Positions 15,526 to 23,331 of a stretch of 64,000 nucleotides of DNA are shown here, piece by piece. Source of the stretch: Bryobacterales bacterium (lineage in GTDB: Bacteria; Acidobacteriota; Terriglobia; Bryobacterales; UBA6623); the NCBI GenBank assembly GCA_028819215.1, contig JAPPMG010000002.1, positions 111,007-175,006 of the forward strand, in the 5' to 3' direction. The notes beneath the pieces are model-generated. The model did not search any database and had not been told where the DNA came from. It saw nothing but the letters and a program-made list of their open reading frames with translations. Every line of letters starts with the position of its first letter. Position 1 is the stretch's first letter. A program made the translations under genes and the position numbers.

Positions 15526-17640
15526 CTATCTTCCGGACGCTTCACGGTCGATGTTGGCCCGAGAGATGATGTACTGCCGGATCAGTTCGGTCTCTGTCTC
15601 GTCGAGGTCGTTGCCGAAACTGTCCATGCCCAGATCCAGCAGCAAGCCTTCTCGCACGACTTTCTGGAAGGCATCGTGGATGGCCCGGCTCATCAGGCGG
15701 AGGTCGGCATTGCGGTAGCCGCGCGCTGCGTAGCCATGGCACGAGGCGCAGAACTGGTGATAGAGCTCCTCCCCTTGGGCCAGCTCCTCCGCCGACGCGA
15801 TCATGGGCGGTTGCGCGGGAATCGACCTGTCGCGCAGCGGGGGTTCCGGCAGGGCATGGTCCGCGCCGAGCGAGAATACGAGCAGCTTGCCGAGATCGAG
15901 ATATGCAAAGCTGGCGCCGACTACTACTGCCACGTATTGCGTGTTCCCGACTTGGTAGGTGACGGGAGGGGCGATGATCGAACCGTAAGCGTCGAACTCC
16001 CAAAGCCGCTCTCCTGTCTCGCTGTCGTAGGCCGATAGCGTCCCGCTTCCGTCCCCTTGGAACACAAGCCCGCCGGCGGTCGAAAGCACGCCTCCGATCC
16101 GCGCGGACTTGTTCTGCACCTTCCAGACTGTCTCGCCGGTAAGCGGGTCGAATGCCTTGAGAAACCCCTTGGGCTCCGGCCGCGCACCCGCTTGCTCGAT
16201 GAGCTCCGTGCGGTAGGCGCCCATCGCGACGCCCAAGTTCATGGTCCGCTCGCGCGGGCGGTACACACCGGTCTCGCGATAGTCCTTGGGCAGGGCGAAG
16301 AAGAACGGCGTGTCGTGCGTCGGGATGTACATCAGGCCCTTGTCGGCGTCAAAGGACATCGGCTCCCAGTTGTGCGCGCCAGTGTTTCCGGGCAGAATCC
16401 ATTGCGGCTTCTCCTCCCACACGACATCGGGATTCTCGACCGGCCGCCCCGTCTCCATGTCGACGTGGGTAGCCCACGTCATCGCGCCATAGGGATGCGC
16501 CCTGAGGAGTTCGCCATTGATGCGGTCCAACACATAAAAGAACCCGTTCTTGGGCGCCTGCATGAGCACCTTGCGGTCTGCTCCGTCGACCTCCATGTCA
16601 GCCAAGACGATGTCCTGCGTCGCCGTATAGTCCCAGTTGTCGCCGGGGGTGGTTTGGTAGTACCACTTCATCCGGCCGGCTTCGGGATCCAAGGCAATGA
16701 TCGAGGAAAGAAAGAGGTTGTCGCCGCCGCCAGGCGAGCGAATCTTGCGCGACCACGGCGTGCCGTTGCCCACGCCGATGTATACCGTGTGCAAGTCGGC
16801 GTCGTAGGTCATGCTGTTCCACACCGTGCCGCCGCCGCCAAGCTTCCACCATTCGCCGTTCCAGGTCTCGGCCGCCACCTCCATCTCGGGATGCTCGAAC
16901 GGCATGGACGGATCGCCCGGCACGGTGAAGAAACGCCACTCCTTCTCACCTGTCTCGGCGTTGTAGGCGGTAACGTAGCCGCGGTGATCCCACTCCGAGC
17001 CGCTGTTGCCGATGAAGACCTTCCCCGCCGCAGCCAACGGAGCGCCGGAAATGGTGTACGGGACTCGGGACGGGTAGTCGTCGGTGCCCACGTCCCACAC
17101 CTTTTCGCCTGTGCGGGCATCAATCGCCACCAAGCGGGCATCAAACGTGGCCGTATAGACCCGGCCGCCGTACACCGCCACGCCTCGATTGATCGGCCCG
17201 CCGCAGCACGACCAGCGGGCGCGCGTGCGGCGGGTCTTGGGATCAAACGTCCAGATCGTCTCGCCCGTGTCGGCGTCGACTGCCGAGACAACGCTCCAGC
17301 TGTCGGTGAAATACAGGACGCCATCCACCACGATCGGAGACGACTGCAAGCGATGGCGGACTTCGATCTCGCGTGCCCAGTTCAGGCCGAGGTCGCCAAC
17401 AGTCTGGCGGTTAATCTGCTCGAGCGGGGAAAAGCGGTGCTGGCTGTAGCCCCGTCCGTATGCCAGCCACTGTCCGGGATCGTTATCGTCGATCCTGTCG
17501 ATTCGCTCGTCATCGACGCGCCCAGCGGATGATTCGGTGGGCGAGTTCTGCGCGTAGGCCACAGCGACGCAACATGCGAGCGTCATCGCAACACAGGCGA
17601 AATCGCGCTTGAGGACGAAGAGGCTTAACGATGGGTCCAC
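15526..17640 (-). CDS. PQQ-dependent dehydrogenase with C-terminal cytochrome c
   Basis: The approximately 704-residue quinohemoprotein oxidises an alcohol or related substrate in the periplasm, passing electrons from PQQ to a fused haem. A signal peptide (TLACCVAVAYAQ) leads to an eight-bladed propeller with repeated tryptophan-docking W motifs. The adjacent-Cys pair WSCCGGP at about residue 145 is the vicinal disulfide near PQQ. GDNWDYTATQD carries the catalytic Asp region. A c-type haem site CASCH lies at about residue 630. The open frame extends to 17814; GTG 17640 is preferred because it gives a complete signal peptide and follows a TATACT box by about 31 nt. ATG 17586 is possible. It sits between two A-B-DUF6152 sets, suggesting joint function. 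Substrate unknown; no PQQ synthesis genes are in view. Confidence 0.9.
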   Translation of the reverse strand: MDPSLSLFVLKRDFACVAMTLACCVAVAYAQNSPTESSAGRVDDERIDRIDDNDPGQWLAYGRGYSQHRFSPLEQINRQTVGDLGLNWAREIEVRHRLQSSPIVVDGVLYFTDSWSVVSAVDADTGETIWTFDPKTRRTRARWSCCGGPINRGVAVYGGRVYTATFDARLVAIDARTGEKVWDVGTDDYPSRVPYTISGAPLAAAGKVFIGNSGSEWDHRGYVTAYNAETGEKEWRFFTVPGDPSMPFEHPEMEVAAETWNGEWWKLGGGGTVWNSMTYDADLHTVYIGVGNGTPWSRKIRSPGGGDNLFLSSIIALDPEAGRMKWYYQTTPGDNWDYTATQDIVLADMEVDGADRKVLMQAPKNGFFYVLDRINGELLRAHPYGAMTWATHVDMETGRPVENPDVVWEEKPQWILPGNTGAHNWEPMSFDADKGLMYIPTHDTPFFFALPKDYRETGVYRPRERTMNLGVAMGAYRTELIEQAGARPEPKGFLKAFDPLTGETVWKVQNKSARIGGVLSTAGGLVFQGDGSGTLSAYDSETGERLWEFDAYGSIIAPPVTYQVGNTQYVAVVVGASFAYLDLGKLLVFSLGADHALPEPPLRDRSIPAQPPMIASAEELAQGEELYHQFCASCHGYAARGYRNADLRLMSRAIHDAFQKVVREGLLLDLGMDSFGNDLDETETELIRQYIISRANIDREASGR

Positions 17641-17671
17641 CGCTCGTTCTGGCTGCCACTGCCGGGCAGAG

Positions 17672-17677
17672 AGTATA
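17672..17677 (-). promoter_or_regulatory. -10-like TATACT for PQQ dehydrogenase
   Basis: TATACT on the minus strand lies 31 bp before the GTG at 17640, a conventional leader distance. It supports GTG 17640 as the start. No good -35 element is visible. Confidence 0.45.
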
Positions 17678-17854
17678 GCGCAGGCTGGCCGGCTCGACTG
17701 CAAGTCCGGCAACCTGCCGCCAGGTCTGGAGCGGACCGGGTTCAAGCCTACTTGGGCGGAAGGAGACCGCCGGATCCCGGCGAAGGCCCACATGGAGCGA
17801 GGAACTCCCTGCATCCTGCGGTGCCCGGGGTTTCGCAGCGGCCCGAATCGGTAG

Positions 17855-17860
17855 TAGACT
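17855..17860 (+). promoter_or_regulatory. -10-like TAGACT, 7 nt before GTG start
   Basis: TAGACT ends seven bases before the GTG at 17868 with no Shine-Dalgarno sequence between, so a leaderless transcript from a GTG start is predicted for the family A copy 2 operon. Confidence 0.45.
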
Positions 17861-17867
17861 CTTCAAG

Positions 17868-18707
17868 GTGTTGCACGTGATTCGATCCCACGCCCGATTC
17901 TTGTCAGCCAGCGCGCCGGTGACAGCGGCGACTCTCTGCTTCGGTCTGGCGCTCGCGCCGGCGGTCGGCCTTGGACAAGACTATCAGGCCCCCCTCACTC
18001 CCGACAGGAACCCGAACTTGAATGGCATCTGGCAGGCCCTGGGCTCAGCCAACTGGAACATTGAGGGCCACTCGGCCGAATCAGGACCGGTCGTCAACAT
18101 GGGGGCTCTGGGCGCGATTCCAGGCGGGTTGGGCATCGTCGAGGGCGGCGAAATCCCCTACCAACCCTGGGCGCTCGAAAAGCGGCTGCAGAACAAGGCA
18201 GACTGGCTCAAGCTGGATCCGGTCGTCAAGTGCTACATGCCAGGCGTGCCGCGGGCCACCTACATGCCCTTCCCGTTTCAGATCGTCCAAACGCCGGACC
18301 ACATCCTGATCGCCTACGAGTTCGCCAGCGCCTCTCGGGTGGTCTACATGAACCGGCCGGACTTCGAGCATCCTGGCGACGCGTGGATGGGGCACTCGCG
18401 GGGTCGCTGGGAAGGGCAGACGCTGGTGGTGGATGTCACCAACCACGTCGGCGACACATGGTTCGACAGCGCCGGAAACTTCCATTCAGAGGCGCTGAAG
18501 GTAGTCGAGCGGTACACGCCCATTGGCCCGGACCACCTTTTGTACGAGGCCACCATCGAAGACGAGAACGTGTTCACGCGGCCGTGGAAGATCAAGCTCC
18601 CTCTATACCGGCGCATGGACGAGAACATGCAGCTGCTCGAATTCAAGTGCGTCGAGTTCGTGGAGGAGATGATGTACGGTCACTTGCGCAAGAAGGAAAC
18701 GGAATGA
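17868..18707 (+). CDS. Secreted protein of unknown function, family A (copy 2)
   Basis: The 279-residue paralogue of the protein at 13067-13888 has a signal peptide (TLCFGLALAPAVGLGQ), the opening NPNLNGIWQALGSANWN, the Cys segment VKCYMPGVPRATYMPFP, GRWEGQTLVVDVT, TWFDSAGNFHSE and the terminal LEFKCVEF. All landmark residues of copy 1 are kept in order. The start is GTG 17868, immediately after a -10-like box; the ATG alternatives lie too far inside the signal peptide. It is divergent from the PQQ dehydrogenase (227 bp between starts) and is followed after 15 bp by family B copy 2, the same spacing as in copy 1. Function unknown, periplasmic or secreted. Confidence 0.75.
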   Translation: MLHVIRSHARFLSASAPVTAATLCFGLALAPAVGLGQDYQAPLTPDRNPNLNGIWQALGSANWNIEGHSAESGPVVNMGALGAIPGGLGIVEGGEIPYQPWALEKRLQNKADWLKLDPVVKCYMPGVPRATYMPFPFQIVQTPDHILIAYEFASASRVVYMNRPDFEHPGDAWMGHSRGRWEGQTLVVDVTNHVGDTWFDSAGNFHSEALKVVERYTPIGPDHLLYEATIEDENVFTRPWKIKLPLYRRMDENMQLLEFKCVEFVEEMMYGHLRKKETE

Positions 18708-18722
18708 GCTAGGAGGTTCGCC

Positions 18723-19721
18723 ATGACACATCGGGTCTTGGGGCTGGCACTGATCACAGGCCTTGCAGCTGCTCCGCTGGCAGCAGCCGACGCCGCAGGG
18801 GAACAGCAAGAGTGGACTCCCCCTCGCACAGCTTGGGGAGCGCCTGATTTGCGCGGTGTGTGGGATTTCCGGACGATCACGCCGCTGGAGCGACCTAGGC
18901 AGCTTGGAGAGCAAGAGGTCTTCAGCGACGAAGAGGCCGCCGAGTTTCGCGTCGCAGAACTGGGTCGCCGCAACAAGGATCGCCGAGCTTCCGACGGCAT
19001 CTCGGCCGAGCAGGACGTGCGCAACGCCTACAACCAGTTCTGGTGGGACTACGGAAACGAACTCACCGAGGACAAGCGCACGTCGCTAATCGTGGATCCT
19101 CCCAACGGGAGGATCCCGGCAATGACCGACCCCGCTCAGAAACGCTATGCGGGGATCCGCGCCGCTCGGGCGCGAGAGCCGCACGGGCCGGAGGACCGGG
19201 GAGTCGCCGAGCGCTGCATCCTAGGCTTCAACGCCGGGCCGCCTTACACGCCCAGCGCTTACAACAACAACGTCCATATCTTTCAGACACCGGGCTACGC
19301 GGTGTTGCTGATCGAGATGGTCAACGACGCCCGCATCGTGCCGCTGGACGGGCGGGACCACCTGCCAGGTCACATGCGACAGTGGCGCGGCGACGCGCGC
19401 GGACGGTGGGAGGGCGACACGCTGGTTGTCGAGTCGCGCAACTTTAGCGACAAGACCTCCTACCGCGGAAGCGGGCCGAATATGGTGCTGACCGAACGGT
19501 TCACCCGAGTGGCGCCCGACCGGGTCGTATACCAATACACGATCAACGACCCCGACTCGTTCGAACAGCCGTGGTCGGCAATGATACCGATGAAGAAGAC
19601 GGACCAGCCGATGTTCGAGTACGCCTGCCACGAGGGCAACTACAGCATGTTCACGATGCTGGAGGGAGCGCGTGCGGCGGAGCAAGAGGGCACGCCTCAC
19701 ACCGGATCGAATCTGCCCTAA
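18723..19721 (+). CDS. Secreted protein of unknown function, family B (copy 2)
   Basis: The 332-residue paralogue of 13904-15001 has a signal peptide ending AAPLAAADAAG, the opening AWGAPDLRGVWDFRTITPLERP, DPPNGRIPA, ERCILGFNAGPPYTP, GRWEGDTLVVE, MVLTERFTR and YACHEGN. It is shorter than copy 1 because it lacks the Lys/Ala-rich tail. A strong ribosome site AGGAGG is at 18713-18718. It is part of an operon with the family A gene 15 bp upstream; the DUF6152 gene follows 117 bp downstream in the same direction. The conserved mid-protein and C-terminal Cys suggest a disulfide, as in family A. No enzymatic motif is recognised. Confidence 0.75.
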   Translation: MTHRVLGLALITGLAAAPLAAADAAGEQQEWTPPRTAWGAPDLRGVWDFRTITPLERPRQLGEQEVFSDEEAAEFRVAELGRRNKDRRASDGISAEQDVRNAYNQFWWDYGNELTEDKRTSLIVDPPNGRIPAMTDPAQKRYAGIRAARAREPHGPEDRGVAERCILGFNAGPPYTPSAYNNNVHIFQTPGYAVLLIEMVNDARIVPLDGRDHLPGHMRQWRGDARGRWEGDTLVVESRNFSDKTSYRGSGPNMVLTERFTRVAPDRVVYQYTINDPDSFEQPWSAMIPMKKTDQPMFEYACHEGNYSMFTMLEGARAAEQEGTPHTGSNLP

Positions 19722-19838
19722 TTCGGCCGTAACGGGGGGTCTGCTTTCGATGGCACGCATTGCCAAGCGTCAGGTCATCGCTCGCTGACCCTATCGCAGG
19801 CTCGTTAAGGTAAACTGCAACCGAGGAGAGAAGGCAAC

Positions 19839-20270
19839 ATGTCCAAAGGAGCCGCAAGCTTCTACGCCACCATCATCTTGATCGCCCTTTTGGCCGCAGC
19901 GCAGCTGCTGGCCCATCATGCGTTCTCGGCCGAATTCGACGCCAACCGGCCCGTGGAGCTCAAGGGCACCGTGACCAAGATGGAGTGGATCAACCCGCAC
20001 GCTTGGATTCATATCGACGTGACGATGGAAGACGGCAAGGTCGAGCAATGGATGATCGAGGGCGGCACGCCAAACACCCTCTTCCGTCGCGGCTTCACCA
20101 AGCAATCCTTGCTCCCAGGCACGGTCATCATGGTCGACGGCTACCAAGCCAAGGACGGCACGCAAAAGGCCAACGGCCGGGATCTGACCTTTGAGGACGG
20201 CCGCCGGCTGTTCATGGGGTCGTCCGGCACTGGTGCGCCTCGGGACGGAAGGGACCCCACCGAGCGGTAG
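19839..20270 (+). CDS. DUF6152-like small exported protein (copy 2)
   Basis: The 143-residue protein has an N-terminal signal peptide (ATIILIALLAAAQLLA) and the mature start HHAFSAEFDANRPVEL, then KMEWINPHAWIHIDV, TLFRRGFTKQSLL and FMGSSGTGAP near the end. It keeps every landmark of copy 1 at 15002-15448. The ribosome site GAGGAG precedes ATG 19839. It completes the second A-B-DUF6152 set, here all in one direction. Immediately after its TAG stop the sequence changes into the tail of a toxin gene, so a rearrangement joined unrelated DNA at about 20271. Its C-terminus appears intact. Confidence 0.85.
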   Translation: MSKGAASFYATIILIALLAAAQLLAHHAFSAEFDANRPVELKGTVTKMEWINPHAWIHIDVTMEDGKVEQWMIEGGTPNTLFRRGFTKQSLLPGTVIMVDGYQAKDGTQKANGRDLTFEDGRRLFMGSSGTGAPRDGRDPTER

Positions 20271-20277
20271 GCCGAGA

Positions 20278-20487
20278 ACCACCCGCATTCGGGCGATCTT
20301 GGTGCTGCGCCGAAGCGAGCGTGCGTTCTTCGTCCACGGATTCGCGAAGAGCGCCCGAGAGAATCTTCGGCTAGCCGAACTTCGGGCAGTACGGGCGCTG
20401 GCCGATGAGATGCTCGGGCTGCACAATGCCGCCCTTAACGCGATGCTGGCGAATGGGACAATCAGCGAGGTGATCTGCGATGGCTAA
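20278..20487 (+). pseudogene. HigB/RelE-type toxin, 3' remnant
   Basis: The frame ending at 20487 carries only the C-terminal part of a HigB-like RelE/ParE-superfamily toxin: RAILVLRRSERAFFVHGFAKSAREN, then a helical tail ending GTISEVICDG. Complete family members have about 50 more N-terminal residues, which would lie in the DUF6152 gene here, so the 5' end is missing. The stop overlaps the antitoxin start by 8 nt, the normal higBA arrangement. Upstream codons in this frame belong to the out-of-frame end of the DUF6152 gene. A functional toxin is unlikely. Confidence 0.7.
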
Positions 20488-20797
20488 GCGAGACGGTAGC
20501 GACGTGCTTGCCTCTGTGCATGAGACAGCGCCCGGCATCGCGGAGGCGGGCGCGATGTCCAAGCGGACGATGAAGGCGTTCGACGAGATGTGCCTGACTC
20601 CGGTCGAGGAGATGGCACCGGAGCGAATCCGCGAAATCCGGCTGCGGGAGAATGCGAGCCAAGCGGTGTTTGCCCGCTACCTCAATGTGACCACGGGTAT
20701 GGTGAGCCAGTGGGAGCGCGGTGAGAAGCGACCGCGCGGTGCCTCGCTGAAGCTGCTGACGCTGGTAGCGAAGAATGGTCTCGGGGCGGTGGCGTGA
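20480..20797 (+). CDS. XRE-family antitoxin, HigA-like
   Basis: The 105-residue DNA-binding protein has an N-terminal segment (SDVLASVHETAPG, KRTMKAFDEMCL) typical of HigA antitoxins, then a Cro/C1 helix-turn-helix at about residues 53-95 (REIRLRENASQAVFARYLNVTTGMVSQWERG). It should bind its own operator and the partner toxin. The ATG overlaps the toxin remnant stop by 8 nt. The N-terminal 45 residues closely match the truncated antitoxin at 61060-61197, 40 kb away. Because the toxin is broken, this is probably an orphan antitoxin, possibly kept for protection against related toxins or simply not yet lost. Confidence 0.85.
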   Translation: MAKRDGSDVLASVHETAPGIAEAGAMSKRTMKAFDEMCLTPVEEMAPERIREIRLRENASQAVFARYLNVTTGMVSQWERGEKRPRGASLKLLTLVAKNGLGAVA

Positions 20798-21157
20798 GAC
20801 CTTGCCGACCGAGACACGGTATCGCGACAGTGATGATGCTCAGCATGAAGGAGCCAGCTCCTCCGACATAATTTGTAGAGTTGGGGAGCGCACGGTGGCC
20901 TGAGCGAAGTAGCCGTTGCGGTCTTAGATTGCTCCTACGGATTTCGCCGAGAACGCCTCGCCAACAGTGCACGAGAACACCGCGTGTTACGTTCTAGTCG
21001 TCTTGCTCTCGACGAGATCAAGAAACGCCACAGCGCGTAAGGTCCGTTGCGGAACCGATGGCTCGTCTGCTAGCTGGCCACGCTGCGGGCCTGAGTGTGC
21101 CGCTACCTGTGGTCGCTGACTCCAGCGGCAGTTCAAGAGAAGATTAGGGGCACTGAG
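20798..21157. other. Intergenic stretch, no gene recognised
   Basis: About 360 bp between the antitoxin and the YjbQ gene. All frames are short and without recognisable domains. The base composition is less GC-biased than the neighbours in places, consistent with debris from the same rearrangement that broke the toxin gene. No terminator or repeat identified. Confidence 0.5.
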
Positions 21158-21577
21158 ATGAAACAGTTTGTGCGACAGCTGCATTTCGAAACCAGAGGCA
21201 AGGGCTTGTCCGAGGTCACCCGACCGATTCTGGACTGGGTGGCAGGGCTTGACATTGAGACCGGCATGCTGACTGTGTACATACGCCATACGTCTGCGTC
21301 CTTGACAATTCAAGAAAACGCCGACCCAGACGTCGTCCATGACCTCGAGAGGTTCTTCGCCCGCCTCGTGCCCGAAGATAATCGCCTGTACCAGCACACG
21401 ATGGAAGGGCCGGATGACATGCCGGCGCACATTCGGACAGCGTTGACCCAGACACACTTGGCGATACCCGTTGTCGACCGAAGGCCGACGCTCGGCACCT
21501 GGCAGGGAATCTATCTCTTTGAGCACCGACGCCGTCCGCATCGGCGGACCCTAGTGCTGCACGTGGTAGGCCAGTAG
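21158..21577 (+). CDS. YjbQ/UPF0047 family protein
   Basis: The 139-residue protein has the complete UPF0047 pattern: YIRHTSASLTIQENADPDVVHDLERF in the centre, then HTMEGPDDMPAHI, and a C-terminal GTWQGIYLFEHR. The conserved His residues and Glu form the presumed metal or phosphate pocket. Family members such as E. coli YjbQ show weak thiamine-phosphate synthase activity in complementation; the physiological role is unclear. The frame is open from 21095, but ATG 21158 is where the family similarity begins. It stands alone, followed by a hairpin about 45 bp downstream. Confidence 0.92.
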   Translation: MKQFVRQLHFETRGKGLSEVTRPILDWVAGLDIETGMLTVYIRHTSASLTIQENADPDVVHDLERFFARLVPEDNRLYQHTMEGPDDMPAHIRTALTQTHLAIPVVDRRPTLGTWQGIYLFEHRRRPHRRTLVLHVVGQ

Positions 21578-21620
21578 GCACGCCCGGCTTAGCTTGGCCC
21601 GATGGGCTGCTGCGTCTGTT

Positions 21621-21644
21621 CCCCAATTCTTCAATTGGGCGGGG
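21621..21644 (+). terminator. Hairpin after YjbQ gene
   Basis: A 7-bp perfect stem, CCCAATT and AATTGGG, encloses a CTTC loop, flanked by further C and G runs. There is no clear U-tract, so it may be a weak or Rho-assisted terminator, or a bidirectional one between the YjbQ gene and the convergent esterase. Confidence 0.45.
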
Positions 21645-21786
21645 CATTGGTGATGTGCGGTAAGCCCGGAGCAGCAGGCTCAGAGGAATGTCCTCGCCTC
21701 ACCACTCGCCCGTGCCGCCAGCTTCTCGAAGAGGCGATCGCGATATAGTGTCCGCGCGATAGCTCAGATCGCCACCCGCATCGGGG

Positions 21787-22689
21787 CTACTCCGGACGAA
21801 TCGAATGAATCGCTTCGGCGAAGCGTTTGCCGAGTTCGACGTACCCGTTCGTGTCGTAGTGATAGGGGTCGGAATAGCCGTACGTGTCAGTCTCGGTAAC
21901 GATGGCGGCAGCTGTGTCGGAATCGACGAAATCCTGTTGGGCCTGCCTCACTACATCGCCGTGGTTCCAAACCTTGCCGTCCTTGTCCTCGCCCGAGTCG
22001 GAGATGCGTCCGATCACAACCGGTAGATCGTCGACCCGCAGGGCCGCCCGCATGAGGTCCATCAAACGCTTGAGATTGCGTTCGTAGCGCCCCGCGACGG
22101 CGGCGGTGACGGCGTCGCTCTCGCCCTGCATCCATAGGATTCCAGCGGGGATCAGTATGTCGCTCGCCCCATCGCCATCGATATCTCGTTCGGCGAACGC
22201 GTTCTTCAACGTGCTCAAGAAGTTGTCGTACTGGTTGACGCCGGAATACTGTTGGGGACCCCCTATGAAGTCAGCTTCCCAACTGCCAAACCAACGGGCC
22301 GCCGTTTCATCGATCGAGGTGCCACCGCGCGAATACTTGATCAGCGCAACCTTCTCACCGGGGCGCAGCTCATTCAGTCGGCGGACGAATGTGACCTCGA
22401 TGCCGAATCGGTTCGAGTACTTGTTCGCAGTGCTGTCAGCGCTGAAGCCCGCGCCGTGTCCCGGGCGCAGCTTGGTCCAAACGCCCAGGCCTCCGCCTGC
22501 CGCACCATCTGGTTTGGGATTGCCGTGAAAGATGGGCACGGCGTTGTTTACCCCCTGGAGGTCAGCGGGTAGCTCACTGACCCTGCCATACCCGTCCATG
22601 TTCGATTGACCGCCGAGATAGTAGACGTGATAGGTCTCCGCCGACAACAATGTCGCGGCGACGATGGCTCCAAAAAGAACTCGCAACAT
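21787..22689 (-). CDS. Exported sialate O-acetylesterase-like carbohydrate esterase (SASA domain)
   Basis: The 300-residue SGNH-type hydrolase has a short signal peptide (VLFGAIVAATLLSAE), the nucleophile block LGGQSNMDGYG, WMQGESDA, and a C-terminal DPYHYDTNGYVELG that supplies the catalytic Asp/His. The family (CE6/SASA) removes acetyl groups from sialic acids or plant polysaccharides. Residues GDG in RDIDGDGAS could bind calcium. The frame extends to 22731, but ATG 22689 starts the signal peptide. A TACGAT box lies 9 nt before it. It is convergent with the YjbQ gene and has no close partner. Confidence 0.85.
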   Translation of the reverse strand: MLRVLFGAIVAATLLSAETYHVYYLGGQSNMDGYGRVSELPADLQGVNNAVPIFHGNPKPDGAAGGGLGVWTKLRPGHGAGFSADSTANKYSNRFGIEVTFVRRLNELRPGEKVALIKYSRGGTSIDETAARWFGSWEADFIGGPQQYSGVNQYDNFLSTLKNAFAERDIDGDGASDILIPAGILWMQGESDAVTAAVAGRYERNLKRLMDLMRAALRVDDLPVVIGRISDSGEDKDGKVWNHGDVVRQAQQDFVDSDTAAAIVTETDTYGYSDPYHYDTNGYVELGKRFAEAIHSIRPE

Positions 22690-22698
22690 TCTGATCTC

Positions 22699-22704
22699 AT
22701 CGTA
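22699..22704 (-). promoter_or_regulatory. -10-like TACGAT, 9 nt before the ATG
   Basis: TACGAT on the minus strand lies 9 nt before the esterase ATG at 22689, and no Shine-Dalgarno sequence is seen between, so a very short or absent leader is predicted. Confidence 0.4.
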
Positions 22705-22842
22705 GTCGACGAGGTCAGCGTGAGGCACCACAGATTGCCCCGCTGGAGCTGAGCTGGAATTACAAGCCAGCGACCGGAAGGGTGAGCCCGACGAGAGTGA
22801 TTAAGCCTCGGCGAATCCTAGCGCGGGCGAAATACTCGCCGA

Positions 22843-23325
22843 CTAATAGAACGCAATCCAGCGGCCCGAGAAGCCGACGCAGAACCACAGGGCCAGCGAA
22901 GTAAGCGCTGAGAGTCTGCCCCAGAACGGGCCAAGCGCCGTCGCATCCGCCGCGGCAACCCGCTTGCGCACCGTGAAGGTGTACAGCAGCGCCACCGCGA
23001 AGAAAGACATCTTGTACCAGAACGGCGGGCTGTAGTAGCACTTGATCGCCTCGGAGAGGAACATTGGCACGCCCGTGGCGACCATTGTGATCAACCCGCC
23101 AACGAGCCACGGCTGCAGGCTCTTGGCCAATGCGGCCGATGACTGGCTGCGGATGCCGAAACCAAGCAAGCGCAGGTCCACCACCAGGATCATGCCCCCG
23201 ATCAGAGCGAGGGCCAGCAGATGCACTGCCTCGATCACGGGAAAGAGCCACAGCGACTCACGGATTATGACCCCGATCGTCGTGTCCTCGAGCCACTGGA
23301 AGACCGGCAGAAGATCCATGTTCAA
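22843..23325 (-). CDS. DUF6644-like integral membrane protein (a)
   Basis: The 160-residue protein has four to five predicted transmembrane helices: around residues 27-50 (WLFPVIEAVHLLALALIGGMIL), 70-90 (LVGGLITMVATGVPMFL), 105-120 and 138-158. The sequence SLWLFPVIEAVHLLALAL resembles the SxxxYPxxExxHxxGLALLxG signature that I associate with the DUF6644 family (name from memory), where the His might ligate haem. Function is not established. It lies 6 bp downstream of a paralogue on the same strand, so the two are probably one operon and may form a heterodimer. A DUF6152-like/PQQ dehydrogenase block and a cytochrome c lipoprotein are close by, consistent with an electron-transfer role. Confidence 0.72.
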   Translation of the reverse strand: MNMDLLPVFQWLEDTTIGVIIRESLWLFPVIEAVHLLALALIGGMILVVDLRLLGFGIRSQSSAALAKSLQPWLVGGLITMVATGVPMFLSEAIKCYYSPPFWYKMSFFAVALLYTFTVRKRVAAADATALGPFWGRLSALTSLALWFCVGFSGRWIAFY

Positions 23326-23331
23326 ACCCTG

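Noticed and set aside
16057-17532. 491-codon plus-strand frame opposite the PQQ dehydrogenase
   Set aside because: The other strand encodes conserved propeller motifs throughout. This frame is the mirror of GC-rich third positions and has no start signal or domain.
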